Shown here piece after piece: positions 29,984 to 42,211 of a DNA stretch of 64,000 bases. The position numbers were made by a program, and so were the translations under genes. This DNA is from Mycoplasmopsis edwardii. GTDB taxonomy: Bacteria > Bacillota_I > Bacilli_A > Mycoplasmatales > Metamycoplasmataceae. The notes under the pieces were generated by a model. That model was not told the DNA's origin. It did not search any database and saw nothing but the letters and a program-made list of their open reading frames with translations. Every line of letters begins with the position of its first letter. The stretch's first letter is position 1. Location of the stretch: NCBI RefSeq assembly GCF_900476105.1, contig NZ_LS991951.1, positions 496,001 to 560,000 of the forward strand. Direction: 5' to 3'.

Positions 29984-31728
29984 TATTCTTTTGATGATTT
30001 AAGCTTTGAAATAAAATCAATAAAACTTTCAACACTCAATGTAATAGTTTCTTCTTTACCATATTCACGGTATGAAATAGTTTTTGATAATCTTTCTTTT
30101 TCACCTAAAATTAATTGTATTTTTGATTTAGAAATTTGTGCTTCACGTATTTTCTTGCTTAATCTTTCTTCTCTTAAATCAACTTTTGATCTAAACTCTA
30201 ATTCAAAAAGTTTTTGATTTATTTCCTTAGCATATTCAATATCGTCATCGTTATTTGTTGCAGGGATAACTGTAATTTGCTTTGGTGCTAATCAAAATGG
30301 TAAAACACCCTTAGTTTGTTCAATTAAAATAGCAACAAATCTTTCGTATGTTCCTACTAAACCTCTGTGAATTAAAACTGGTCTTTCGTCTTCATTGTTC
30401 TTATTAGTGAAAGTCATATTGAACTTTTGAGGTAATAAAAAGTCAAGTTGTAATGTTGAAACTGTTATTTCGTGACCTAAAGCTGTAAAAATTTGAATAT
30501 CCATTTTAGGCCCGTAAAACGCAGCTTCACCTACTTTTTCTTCGTATTCTACCCCAAGTTCATTAAGAACTTTTCTCAACTCATCTTCGGCTTCATTTCA
30601 CATTTTGTCATCATTATAGTATTTTTCTTTGTTTTCAGGATCACGCAATGATAATGAAACATAGCTTATTTTAATTTTGAATGCCTCTAGAGTTTCTTTT
30701 ATAAGTTTATACATTGATTTAAACTCTTGAGCAATTTGGTCTTTTCTAACAAATAAGTGACCTTCTGTTAACAGCATACCTCTAACACGTTCTAAACCAG
30801 TTAAAGCACCTGATTTTTCATATCTATAAAGTTGTGATTGCTCTGAGTATCTAATTGGTAAATCACGGTATGAACGTTTTTCTGTGTTATAACATAAAAT
30901 GTGGTGTGGACAAGTCATTGGGCGAGGGATTAGTCTTTCGTTTTCAACAACAATAGGTTTAAACATATCATCTTGATAGTGTGCTAAGTGTCCTGATGTT
31001 CTGTAAAGTTCTTCTTCTCCAAAGTGTGGAGTTAAAACTTCTGTAAACCCGTATTTACGGTCCATTTTTAAAACTAAGTTTTTAATTTCATTGTGAATAT
31101 ACATACCATCTTCTAATCAAAAAGGTAAACCTTGACCACCTAATTTATTGAAGGTAAATAATTTCATTTCTTTACCGATTTTTCTGTGATCTCTTTCTTT
31201 ACGGTCTTTTAAAATAGCTAAAAATTCATTTAGTTCATCTGTTGTTTCTCAACTTGTTCCATAAATTCTTGTTAATTGGATATTATCTGAGTTTCCTCTT
31301 CAATATGCTCCTGCTAAATGTAAAAGTTTGAAGTTTTTAATATTTTTTGTGTCATGTACATGACCACCAGCACAAAGGTCTGTAAAGATAACTTCTTTAC
31401 TTAATGGATCAATTAATGAATAGAAAGTAATTTCTTTACCTTGAGCTTTTAATTCATCATATAACTCTTTTTTGTATGGTTTGTTTTCAAATGAATATGT
31501 GTCTTCAGAAACTTGAGTCATAACTAAATTTCTTGAAGCAAGTTTTTTCATTAATTTTTCAATTTTTGATAATTCAGTATCACTTAACGGACTTTCAAAT
31601 TCAAAGTCATAGTAAAAACCTTCATCTGTTGCAGGCCCAAATCCTAATTTAACATTTGGATATAATTTTTCAACTGCAGCACCTAAAAGGTGTGAAGTTG
31701 TATGATTAAGTAATTTATTTGCTTTCAT
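29983..31728 (-). CDS. thrS: Threonyl-tRNA synthetase (no TGS domain)
   Basis: A 581-residue class II synthetase. It begins directly at the N2 editing domain: HTTSH (His9, His13) and CAGGH provide the four editing ligands, so the N-terminal TGS domain of ~60 residues is missing. The catalytic core has [12 protein letters not shown] and the motif 3 region [11 protein letters not shown]. At the position where most ThrRS read FTQDDAHIF, this one reads [12 protein letters not shown] 31728 is preferred over 31743 because GGAGAAG lies 6 nt upstream. The start overlaps the end of trpS. Confidence 0.92.
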
Positions 31729-32728
31729 GTTTTTCTTCTCCATATAATCCCATTTTTATTTGTAAATTATTTAAAATAGGTTTTGCTATTTGATTTGCTT
31801 TTTCAACACCAATCTTAACAATCTCGTTAACTTTGGTTAAAGCATCATTATATTTGCTTTGAATATCAATTAATAAGTTTTTAACTTCTAAGGCAACTGC
31901 TTCTTTGAATTCTTTATAATTTGCATCTTTAAATTTATCAGCTGCTTCTTCTAAAGTTAAATCAGTTAATGAAGCGTAAATATTTAATAAGTTCAAGATC
32001 CCTGGTTTTTCATCAGAAATATAAACTTTATTTTCTGAATCAGTTACTGCTTTTAAAATCTTATTGTATGCTTGTTGTGGGTCTTCTAAAAGGTAAATAG
32101 TTGACTTAGAACTTTTTTCGCTTTTAGACATTTTAACAGTTGGGTCAGTTAGCGATTTAATTTTTGAACCAACTTTAGCTACAAGCCCTTGAGGTATCTT
32201 AAAGTTTGCTTTATAGTTTTTGTTAAATCTTTCAGCAATGTTCCTTGCTAACTCTAAGTGTTGCGTTTGATCTTCTCCAACCGGTACAACATCTGGGTTA
32301 TATAACAAGATATCTCCTGCCATTAAAGTAGGGTACATTAAAAGTCCTGTAGGAATTTTTTCTGTTCCATTTGATTGTTTTAATTTTGATGATTTATCTT
32401 TGAATTGCGTCATTCTTTTTAATTCACCAAGTGTGGTTTCTGATGTACAAAGTCATTGCATTACAGAGTGTTCAAAGATTTGTGACTGATAAAATATTGC
32501 ACTTTTAGTATAATCAAGACCACATGATACATATAACGCAACAATTGATTCTCTTTGTTTTTTTAGTTCTTTAGGATCAACTGAACCAGTTGTTAAGGCA
32601 TGTAAGTCTGCAACAAAAATATATGATTCATAATCATTTTGCATTTTAATAAAGTTTTTTATTGCACCAATATAATTACCAAGAGTTAATTCTCCTGTCG
32701 GTTTAATTCCGCTAACAAATCTTTTCAT
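31715..32728 (-). CDS. trpS: Tryptophanyl-tRNA synthetase
   Basis: A 337-residue class Ic enzyme. The HIGH-equivalent is PTGELTLGNYIGA and the KMSKS loop is TVKMSKSEKS; MYPTLMAGDILLYNPDVVPVGEDQ is the Trp-pocket region. Start ATG 32728 has TAGGAGTCA upstream; an upstream ATG at 32776 lacks such a site. It must serve tRNAs reading both UGG and UGA. It overlaps thrS by 14 nt and heads the operon. Confidence 0.95.
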
Positions 32729-32817
32729 AATGACTCCTAAATATATAATATATTTATATATTATATAATAATTCATAATTTATATTATTCATTTCTTTTG
32801 AGTGTTAAAAAAAGGAA

Positions 32818-32864
32818 CAAAAAAATCCTGATTAAAACATAAAGTTTAATAATCAAGATTTTTG
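32818..32864. terminator. Hairpin between the 50-residue gene and trpS
   Basis: AAAAATCCTGATT pairs with AATCAAGATTTTT across a 20-nt loop; flanking A and T runs allow action in both directions. Confidence 0.6.
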
Positions 32865-32901
32865 TATTACCAAACTAACTTATTAAGAGAGTTTGGTTCA
32901 G

Positions 32902-32924
32902 ATATATATATATATATATATATA
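32902..32924. repeat. (AT)11 simple repeat
   Basis: A 23-nt alternating AT tract between the terminator hairpin and the 50-residue gene. It lies 3' of that gene, so a role in switching is not obvious. Confidence 0.85.
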
Positions 32925-32948
32925 GTTGTTATCAAAATTATTTAGAGA

Positions 32949-33101
32949 CTATTTTTTATTATTTGGGTTCATTTGCGAACCTCGGTTTCCATGTACGTGT
33001 GAATATGCTTTGTTTTGACCGCTTGTGCCTTTGTTTGCATTGCTTTGGTTTGCCTTGTGGTTTGCGTTTGCATTGCCTTTATTTCCACTAGTATGTTTCA
33101 T
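32949..33101 (-). CDS. 50-residue Asn/Lys/Gly-rich small protein
   Basis: MKHTSGNKGNANANHKANQS.. is a low-complexity, basic, hydrophilic protein with no hydrophobic core, rich in Asn, Ala, Lys, Gly and His. AAAGGAGCCAGA before the ATG is a strong ribosome-binding site. Codons such as GGC, AAC and CAC make it GC-richer than its surroundings, which argues for selection on the frame. No family is recognised; it is likely intrinsically disordered and might bind nucleic acid. Confidence 0.6.
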   Translation of the reverse strand: MKHTSGNKGNANANHKANQSNANKGTSGQNKAYSHVHGNRGSQMNPNNKK

Positions 33102-33319
33102 TCTGGCTCCTTTCTTTTTTAATAAATAAAAATTATGTTTATGCGTGTATAATAGCCATAAATAATATTAATAATATATATTGCTATAAATCAATTATAC
33201 ACATACATATATCAATATAATTATACAACGAAATGGATGTTTATTTTAGTTTTATGTTTTCTTACGGAAATTTCGTAAAATTAAATTACATAAATACTTT
33301 TTAAAATTTTAAAAAATAT

Positions 33320-33325
33320 TATAAT
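33320..33325 (+). promoter_or_regulatory. -10 box of the SRP RNA gene
   Basis: TATAAT, 6 nt upstream of the predicted RNA 5' end; the -35 region is weak. Confidence 0.6.
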
Positions 33326-33331
33326 AAGAAA

Positions 33332-33415
33332 GCCATCAGAACAATAACCTACTAACTTGGTCAGGATAGAGATATAGCAGCCATATGAAGAAGTGTTGTG
33401 TCAGGTGGTCTTTTT
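33332..33415 (+). ncRNA. ffs: Signal recognition particle RNA (small bacterial type)
   Basis: The Ffh-binding domain IV core is recognisable as GGTCAGG (33359-33365), then apical ATAGAGATAT, then AGCAGCCA, compared with GGTCAGG...AGCAGCC in other bacterial SRP RNAs. The ends GCCATC and GGTGGT pair, and T7 follows. At about 84 nt it is the short mycoplasma form without an Alu domain. The usual GGAA-type tetraloop is not evident. Confidence 0.85.
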
Positions 33416-33440
33416 TTATTATTTTAAGGTGGTAATAATA

Positions 33441-33911
33441 ATGGATGTTTTTTTTACAAAGAATAATAATACTTTTAAGATGCGTGTTGGATGCATTATT
33501 AAAAATGGTGATAAAATACTAGTCGCTTATGATTCACCTGATTCATATCGCTACTTACCAGGTGGTAAAGTTGAATTCGGTGAATCTGTCTTTGATACGG
33601 TGAAAAGGGAAATTAAAGAAGAACTAAATATTGATGTATTAGATGTTAAAGAATTGTTTGTTGATGAAGTATTTTACTTTTCTAATTTTTCTAATACAAA
33701 TGTTCATGAATTGTGTTTTTATTTTGAAATAAAAATTGCTTTAAGTCAAGAAATAAGTAAAGATAAATTTAGTATTTTTGAAAATAATCGTGAACTTTAT
33801 TTTGAATGATTAACGCTTGATGAGATTAATAAAATTGACTTTAGACCTCATAGTGTTAAAAATGTTTTAAGCAATTTCCCTAAACAATTTGAAATCTTAC
33901 GCAAAAAATAA
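33441..33911 (+). CDS. Nudix hydrolase
   Basis: A 156-residue MutT/Nudix protein. The Nudix box GGKVEFGESVFDTVKREIKEELNI matches Gx5Ex7REUxEExGU with all acidic metal ligands. It hydrolyses a nucleoside diphosphate linked to another group; the substrate is not predictable. ATG 33441 is chosen because AAGGTGG lies just ahead; an upstream in-frame ATG at 33393 falls inside the SRP RNA. One UGA near 33807 is Trp. Confidence 0.88.
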
Positions 33912-33937
33912 AAAAGCACCATAAGGTGCTTTTTGTT
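33911..33937. terminator. Convergent terminator between Nudix gene and rpoC
   Basis: AAAAAGCACC-ataa-GGTGCTTTTT. Confidence 0.85.
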
Positions 33938-33944
33938 TGAATTA

Positions 33945-36900
33945 TTACATATCTTCTTCAAATTCATAGAAGTCTGAGTAATCATCTGTGTGATCAAATT
34001 GATCTTCTGTATATGTTTCTTCTATGATTTCTTCTGCTGAAAAGTCTTCATCATCAAATGAGTTTTCATCTAAAAGTTCTTCTTGACTTGGGTCAAATTT
34101 ATCTGGGAAGTATGTTTTAAATCCACGAATATCGTATTTTCCTTTTTCTTCAAAATCTGAGTTTGTTCCTGCTGGAATTTTTTGACCTAAAATAATGTTT
34201 TCTTTTAACCCTTCTAATTGGTCAACTCTTTGACCAACAGATGAATTTACAAGAATTTTAGCTGTTTCTTGGAATGAAGCAGCAGCAAGGAATGAACTTG
34301 AAAGTAAAGGAATTTGTTTAGCTCCTGAGATCTTAACTTTTCCATAAGCTGGTTTTTTACCTGCTGCTAATAATTTAGCATTTTCTGTTTGGTAAACAAA
34401 TGTATCAACTAAGGCTCCGCTGAAGAATTTAGAATCTCCTGGGTCAATAATTAAGATTTTTGAAAGCATTTGTGAAATAATAATTTCGATATATTTATCA
34501 GCGATTGTAATACCTTGTAAACGGTATAATCTTTGAATTTCTTTTAATAAGTAATTTTGTACTGTTCTTGCATCTGTTGCATTTAATAATTGATTTAATA
34601 CAATTGGACCTTCAAAGATTTTTTGTCCAGGGATAACATTGTCTCCAACTTTAACACGTAATCTTTGTGAAGCTCTACCTGTTACAATTTCAACGACTTC
34701 AGCACCAAATTCATCTTTTGTTGCAATTGCTACATCGATAAAGTCTGTGAATTTACCTGTGTCTTTATTTACAACTTGATCGATTGATTTAATGATTCCA
34801 TGTACTTTTGAAATTTCAGCTGGTTTACCTCAAGGGTTATCATAGGCATCGATAAGTTCGATTAATCTACCAAATCCACCTGTAATATCTTCAACACCAG
34901 CAACCCCTCCTGTATGGAATGTACGCATAGTAAGCTGAGTTCCAGGTTCTCCGATTGATTGAGCAGCAACAATACCAACAGCTTCACCGATGTTAACTAC
35001 ACGGTTTGAAGCAAGGTCTTTACCGTAGCAAATCTTACATACTCCATTTTTAGTATGACATGATAATACTGAACGAATTTCTACTTGTTCAAGTTTTAAA
35101 TCGTTAACAATTTTGTTTGCAATTTCTGGAGTAATTAATTCATTTTCAGCAATAACTAATTCACCATTATTGTCATAAATTGCTTTATTTGTATATCTAC
35201 CTTCAATTCTTTCGTATAAGGTTTCAATAATTGTATCTGTTTTAGTGTCTTTAATTGCTTTAACAACAAATCCAAAGTCTGATCCACAATCTGCTTCTCT
35301 AACAACAATACTTTGTGCAACGTCAACTAATCTACGTGTTAAGTATCCTGACTTAGCAGTGTTAAGAGCAGTATCTGTAAGTCCTTTACGAGCCCCGTGG
35401 GTTGATGAATAGAATTCGTATGAACTAAGTCCGCCAAGGAATGATGATTTAACTGGAATTTCAATAGTTGAACGTACCACACGGTCGTTTTCAGCGTCGG
35501 CCTTAAGAACCTTTGTGTTGTTACTCATTAATCCACGCATACCAGCTAACTGAGTAAAGTTAGATGCATTACCACGAGCACCTGATGTCATCATCATGAA
35601 TAATGGGTTATCAAGGTCTGATTTAGTAACTTCTTTAAGTGATTTTTCGATTTTATCTTTAACTTTAGCTCATTTTTCAATTGTTAATTTATAACGTTCA
35701 TCATCTGTTAAATATCCATATTCGAAGAATTCTTTTAATTGATTGATGTATTGTTCACCTTCTTGAATGTGTTCTTTTGTTGAATCAAGAGTTTTCACAT
35801 CACTCATTGAGATTGTTGTTCCTGAAACTGTTGAATATTTAAATCCTAAGTCTTTAATTTTATCTAAGATTTCTGAAACATAGTTAGAATATTTGAATCA
35901 AACTCTTTCAAGTCCTTTTGTATATTCGTTTATTGTTCAATCTGCTGAATCTTTTTGTGATTCAAGCGGTTTATATGTGAAACTAATTTTTTCAAATTCA
36001 TCAATAATGAATTGGTTAATTAATTTTGCATGTGAAGAAGGAATTTTATCACCTTTGTAATCAATTAATGCTTCAAGGTTTTCTAATTGTTCTTTATAGT
36101 TAAATTTATTTACATTGTTTAAGATGCTTGCAATATCTTCAATTGTGATAACTGCAACATAATCTTCGTAAATTTTTCTAATGATTCTTGCGATATCTTT
36201 TTTAGATAAAGCTAAGTTTAAATCAAGTTTTTGAATTTCTTCACGGAAGTTTTCTCCATATCCTAATGTATATCTATCTAAATCATTTCTAGATGTATGG
36301 ATAACTTCTTTTTCTGTAACTTTTGTTTCTCCATTCGGTTTTTGTGAGTAGTGTTTTTCAACATATTTACCAAACACAAATTCAAACTCTGTTGGTAACA
36401 TGCTATTTAATAAGAATTTACCAACTGTTGAGAAAATATATGGTTTATTAGTTTGTTCTAATAATTTTGGTTTATTAATTGCTTTAATAGGTAAAACAAC
36501 TCTACTGTGTAATGAAACTTTTCCTCTTTCATAAGCTAAAAGTAATTCATCTAAGCTTGAGTAGTAGTTTCCTTCGCCAAGTGCTTTTTCACCTGTCTTT
36601 TCGATTGTTAAGTAGTAAAGTCCTAAGATAATATCTTGAGATGGGTTGATAATAGGTTCTCCATCTTTAGGACCTAAAATGTTTTTAGAAGCAAGCATTA
36701 ATTCTTGTGCTTCACGAACTGCTTTTTCTGAAATTGGAACGTGGATAGCCATTTGGTCCCCATCGAAGTCAGCGTTAAATGCTGTTGTTACAAGTGGGTG
36801 TAATTTAATAGCTTTAGCACGAATTAAAACCGGTTGGAAAGCTTGAATTGATAAACGGTGTAATGTAGGAGCACGGTTTAATAGAACTGGACGTCCTTCA

Positions 36901-38378
36901 ATAGCTTTTTCTACATACGGTCAGATTCTTGGATCTAAGTTTTCAATGAGCTTTTTAGCTGTTTTAATACTTGTAATACCTTCTTCATTTGCGATTAATT
37001 CTTTGATAATTCATGGTTCAAATAATTTAGCTGCAATATCACGAGGTACTCCAACTTCATACATTTTCAATGATGGACCACCAACAATAACACTACGTGC
37101 AGAGTAGTCAACACGTTTCCCTAAAAGGTTTTGACGGAAACGTCCTTTTTTACCTGTAAGTCCATCTGAAATACATTTAAGAGGATGATTATCTCTTGAA
37201 GAAACTGGTGTTGGTTTTTTTCTTGCATTATCAATTAATGCATCAACAGCTTCTTGAATCATACGATACTCATTTTGCTTAATAAGCATAGGAGCATCTG
37301 TTTCGTTTCATTTTGCTAAACGGTTGTTTCTGATAATAATACGACGGTATAACTCGTTAACGTCACTTGTTGAGTGTCTTCCACCATCAAGTTGTACAAG
37401 AGGTCTTAAATCAGCAGGAATAACTGGTAAGTCATAGATTAACATATCTGTCGGTTTTTGACCTGAACGAATGAATGATGAAATGATTGTTAAACGTTTG
37501 TAAAGTTTTTGCCTTGTTTGAATTTTTGAAGTTGAAACATCACGTTGTTTGTTAATTTCTGAGTTAATTTTATCGATTTGTTCTTGAACATGTTGTTGCT
37601 CTTTTTCTAAATCAATATTTTTTAATAAGTATTCAATAGCTTCAGAACCTGTCCCGATTCTAGCATCTGAATATTCTTTAATAATTTCATTGTATTGATA
37701 AAAGTCAATACCAAAGTCTTTACCATCTTGTGATTTAGCATATTCTCTTAATTCTCAAAGTGATTCAGAGATGTTTTCTGATGCTTCTTCATCATCAATG
37801 TTTAATGCTAGTAATTCTTCTAAGGCAGCTTCATAAATGTTTGCAGCTTCATTAATATCAATAATTGTATTCTTTTTAAGAGATTTTAAGTTACCACTTT
37901 CTAGAACTATGTGGGATTTATAGTAAATAAGTTTTTCTAAGTCTGATTTTGTTACTGATTGTTTTTCAGTTCCATCTTCAACTCTTAAACCTAAAAGGTT
38001 AGAAATAACTGAGTGATCAATTTTAAAGAACCAAAAGTGTACAACTGGTGTGTGTAATTCAATGTGACCCATTCTGCTTCTTCTTGTGATTTTTGGAAGA
38101 ATTTCAGGGTTGTATTTTTTACATTGTTGTGTTTTTGAACAAATTGTGTTAACATCACTTTTTTTGTATTTTGTACCACAAATAGGACACTTGTAATCAA
38201 TTACAGGTCCAAAAATTAATTCATCAAATAAACCATCTTTTTCTGGTTTATATGTTTTATAGTTAATTGTTTCAGGTTTTTTAACTTCACTATGAGATCA
38301 GCTTTTAACATCTTCTCTAGTTGCTAATGATAGCGTAATTCTTTTAACTTTATCTTTACGGTTGTTTGAATTATTCAC
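33945..38378 (-). CDS. rpoC: RNA polymerase beta' subunit
   Basis: 1477 residues. The catalytic loop [12 protein letters not shown] holds the three Mg-binding Asp residues (around residue 540). The N-terminal zinc ribbon CPICG is present, and the region 2 zinc site includes [17 protein letters not shown]. The trigger-loop region is [13 protein letters not shown]. The protein ends in a strongly acidic tail of some 55 residues ([15 protein letters not shown]..). GTG 38378 is the start, overlapping the rpoB end by 8 nt. Frame continuity across UGA Trp codons was checked at each segment. Confidence 0.97.
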
Positions 38379-41300
38379 CTTCACCCCCTGATTCAAATTG
38401 TAATACTTGATAATCTTCATTATCGTCATAACTTGCTTCTAATTTCATACCAAGTCCTTTTAATTCATAACTTAAAACGTTGAATGATTCTGGAGTACCT
38501 GGTGTAGGAATTTCTTTCCCTGACACTAAAGCACTATATAAAGCATTACGCCCAACAATATCATCTGATTTGTAAGTTAAGATTTCTTGTAATACATTTG
38601 TTGCTCCATATGATTCTAAAGCTCATGTTTCCATTTCCCCAAATCTTTGACCACCGTTTTGAGATTTACCTCCAAGTGGTTGTTGTGTAATTAATGAGTA
38701 TGGACCAACTGAACGAGCATGCATCTTATCGTCAACCATGTGGTTAAGCTTAAGCATGTACATAACACCAACTGAAACTGGTTTATCAAACTTTCTACCT
38801 GTAATTGGGTCGATAAGAACTTGTTTTCCTGTTTTATCTAATCCAGCTTCCTCTAAAGCTGCTTCAATATCTGGCTTTTTAACACCATCAAATGAAGGAG
38901 ATACGAATTTAACACCTAATTTTCTTGCAGCCATACCTAAGTGTAACTCAAGAATTTGTCCGATGTTCATACGTGAAGGAACCCCTTGAGGGTTTAACAT
39001 AATGTCAAGTGGTGTTCCATCTTCTAAGTATGGCATATCTTCTTCTGGTAAAACGATTGAGATAACCCCTTTGTTTCCGTGACGACCAGCCATCTTATCA
39101 CCAACTTTAATTTTACGCTTTTGAGCAATTGAAACTTTAACAATTTTTTCAATTCCTTCTTCTAAAACATCACCTTTTTCTCTTGAAAGAATTTCAACGT
39201 GGATAATTGTTCCACTGTGTCCGTTTTTAACTTTTAATGATGTATCTTTTGTTGAAGGTGATCTTTGTCCTAAAATTGCATAAAGCATTTTTTCTTCTTG
39301 TGAAGGGTTTTCTTCACCTTTAGGAGATACACGACCAACTAAAACATCACCTGGATAAACTTCTGAACCAACTTTTACAATACCAAATTCATCTAAGTTT
39401 CTTAATGAGTATTTTGAAGCATTTGGAATATCTTTAGTTAATTCGTCATTTCCGGCTCTTGAAGTTCTAAATTGAATTGTTTGTTCTTCGATGTGGATTG
39501 ATGTATAAACGTCATTTTTAACTAATCTTTCGTTAATAATTACAGCATCCTCGAAGTTATATCCGTTTCATGTTGTGAATCCAACTAAAACGTTTTTACC
39601 TAATGATAATTCACCATCTTTGAATGATGAACCATCTGTTAAGATATCACCAACTTCAACTTTATCACCAATTCTTACTAATGGTCTTTGTTGAATTAAT
39701 GTACCTTGGTTACTTCTTTCGAAGTTTCTTAATGTATATTTGTCTGTAACTGTACTTTCGTTTCTTGTAACATGAATTCTTGAACCATCTACATATGTAA
39801 CTGTACCAGCATTTTTAGCAACTAAGTTGTATGATGAGTATTTAGCAATATCAGCTTCAATACCTGTTGCGATTAAAGGAGCTTCTGTTTGTAATAGTGG
39901 AACTGCTTGACGTTGCATGTTCGCACCCATAAGTGCACGGTTGGCATCATCGTTTTCTAAAAACGGAATACCAGCAGCAGCAACTGAAACAATTTGTTTT
40001 GATGAAACTTCAATAAAGTCTACATCTTCACTTCTACCGTTTTCATATGTGTAATTACGTCTAATTGTTAAAAATTCGTCTGTAATTTTGTTGTTTTCAT
40101 CAACGTGTACTGATGATTGAGCAATTGAGTATCCAAATTCTTCAGAAGCTGTTAAGTATTGTACGTCATTGTAATCTACAACACCGTTATTAACTTTGTA
40201 ATATGGAGTTTTTAAAAATCCTTTATCATCAACTTTTGCATATGTAGCAAAGTTAAGAATAAGACCGATATTTAATCCCTCTGGAGTTTCGATAGGACAG
40301 ATTCTTCCATAGTGTGTTGAGTGAACGTCACGAACTTCGAATTGCGCTGTGTCACGGCTAAGACCACCAGGTCCTAAAGATGTAACACGACGTTTATTTG
40401 AAACTTCAGCTAATGGGTTAATTTGATCCATAAACTGTGAAAGTTTTGATGTGTTAAAGAATGACTTGAATTGGTTTGTAATTAATTTGTTGTTTGTTAC
40501 GTTTTTAGCTGTAACTTTATCAGCGTCTTTAGCACCAATACGTTCTTTTGTTGTTTTTTCTAATTTTGTTAATGCTAACTGTAATTGACCTTCGATTAAT
40601 TCTCCAACAGAAACGATACGTTTGTTAACTAATGAATCTGGGTCATCATCTTGTCCTACACCATCTGTAATGTTGAAGTAGTAACTAATCGCAGCAATAA
40701 TATCAGAGATTAATAAATGATGTTCAACTGACTTTGGATCATTAGCAATAACGATAACAGGTTCTTTGGTTTCATCATTCATTCATTTTTTGTTTGGATA
40801 AACTTTAACTCTAATTACCTTAATTCTTTTTCTTAAATCAGGATTGTTGAATAAGTTTTGAGGGTTATTTTGAGTTAAATCAGCTCTATATAACTTGTAA
40901 TAAACATGTTCTGGATCAATGTCTTCTAATTTTTCTGTAGCAACTAATCCTAAGTTGTAGCTTTCTTGAATTTTCTTAGCTAATTCAAAATCAATAAAAG
41001 TTCCTTTTTCAAAAATAACTTCATTTGATTTGTTTTTAATATCTTGCGCTAGGAAAGTATTTGTAATACGATCAACTAATGAAAGTTTATTGTTAAGCAT
41101 GTAACGACCTGTTTCAGAAAGGTTGTATCTTCTTCTGTCGAATAACATACCTGGTAATAATGATTTTTTAGCATCAACTGTATCACGATCACCTTTTCTA
41201 ATACTTCTAAAAATGTCTTCTTGTGCTTCGTTTACTAAATCATCTTTATCTTGATGATTCTTTTCTAAAATTTTATCTTTCTTAAGTGTTTCATCTAATA

Positions 41301-41994
41301 AAGCGTTTTTACCAAATAATTTTCTAATGTGTTTTTCAGTAAATCCAAATGAAGCTAAGAAAGTACCGAGTTGAATATTTTTGTTTTTGTCAACTTTAAC
41401 TTTCACTGTATCTAATGTACTTGTTGTAACTTTATGCGAAACTTCAAGTCATGATCCAATTCTAGGTAAGATTTCTAATTTGTTGAAAAGATCGTCTGAT
41501 TGTTTGTTACGTACACCAATCCCGTAGTATGCACCTGGTGAACGAACAAGCTGACTTACAATAACTTTTTCACTTCCGTTAATAATGAAACTTCCACCTG
41601 ATGTCATGTATGGAATTTCACCTAATAACACTTTGTCAGTTTTACGTTCCCCTGTTAAAGTGTTTTCTTTTTGAAGTTGAATGTAAATTTTTGAACTAAA
41701 GTTAATTCCTTTAGCTTTACATTTATTAATTTCGTCAGTTTCACTTGTAATCTTTTTGAATGGGTATTCAATATCTACTGAGTTTTTAACATAGTCTAAC
41801 TTTACGCTACCAGTAGAAATTGGGTAAACATCAAGTAAGATTTCTTGAATTCTTTTTTTCATGAAGTTATCAAAACTTTCTTTACTTGTGCTTAAAATAT
41901 CAGTTAATTCTAATGATTTTTTAGTAACTGAGTAATCACGTCTTTCGGTTTTAGGACCAAATTTACGAATTACATATTTCTTTTTGTCACTCAT
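38371..41994 (-). CDS. rpoB: RNA polymerase beta subunit
   Basis: 1207 residues. The rifampicin region is recognisable: [28 protein letters not shown], where the RRxS/LSALGPGGL-type block follows. The position that is usually HKRR reads NKRR, one of the substitutions linked to natural rifampicin resistance in Mollicutes. [11 protein letters not shown] is present as [12 protein letters not shown], and GRHGNKGV as the conserved C-terminal block. AGAGGG precedes ATG 41994. It forms an operon with rpoC. Confidence 0.97.
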
Positions 41995-42195
41995 ATAAAA
42001 CCCTCTTTCATATATCTAAAAAATAAAATAAAACTTTTATAAATATAAAAATACTAATAAAAGTATTTAAATTATAATCCAGAAGTGCTTTTTTCAAAAT
42101 TAAATATGCATAATTTTGGAAATGTGAAAAAATACTTTTAAGCCTATATATTAGGTGTGTAAGTAATCTTAATTTTGACAAAAATAAAAAAGTGC

Positions 42196-42201
42196 TAAAA
42201 T
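42196..42201 (+). promoter_or_regulatory. Extended -10 box of the 506-residue lipoprotein
   Basis: TGCTAAAAT (42193-42201) ends 10 nt before the ATG at 42212. Confidence 0.4.
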
Positions 42202-42211
42202 TTCAAACATT

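Noticed and set aside
32902-32924. (AT)11 tract as a promoter-length switch
   Set aside because: It lies 3' of the 50-residue gene and separated from trpS by a terminator hairpin, so it is not in a promoter spacer.
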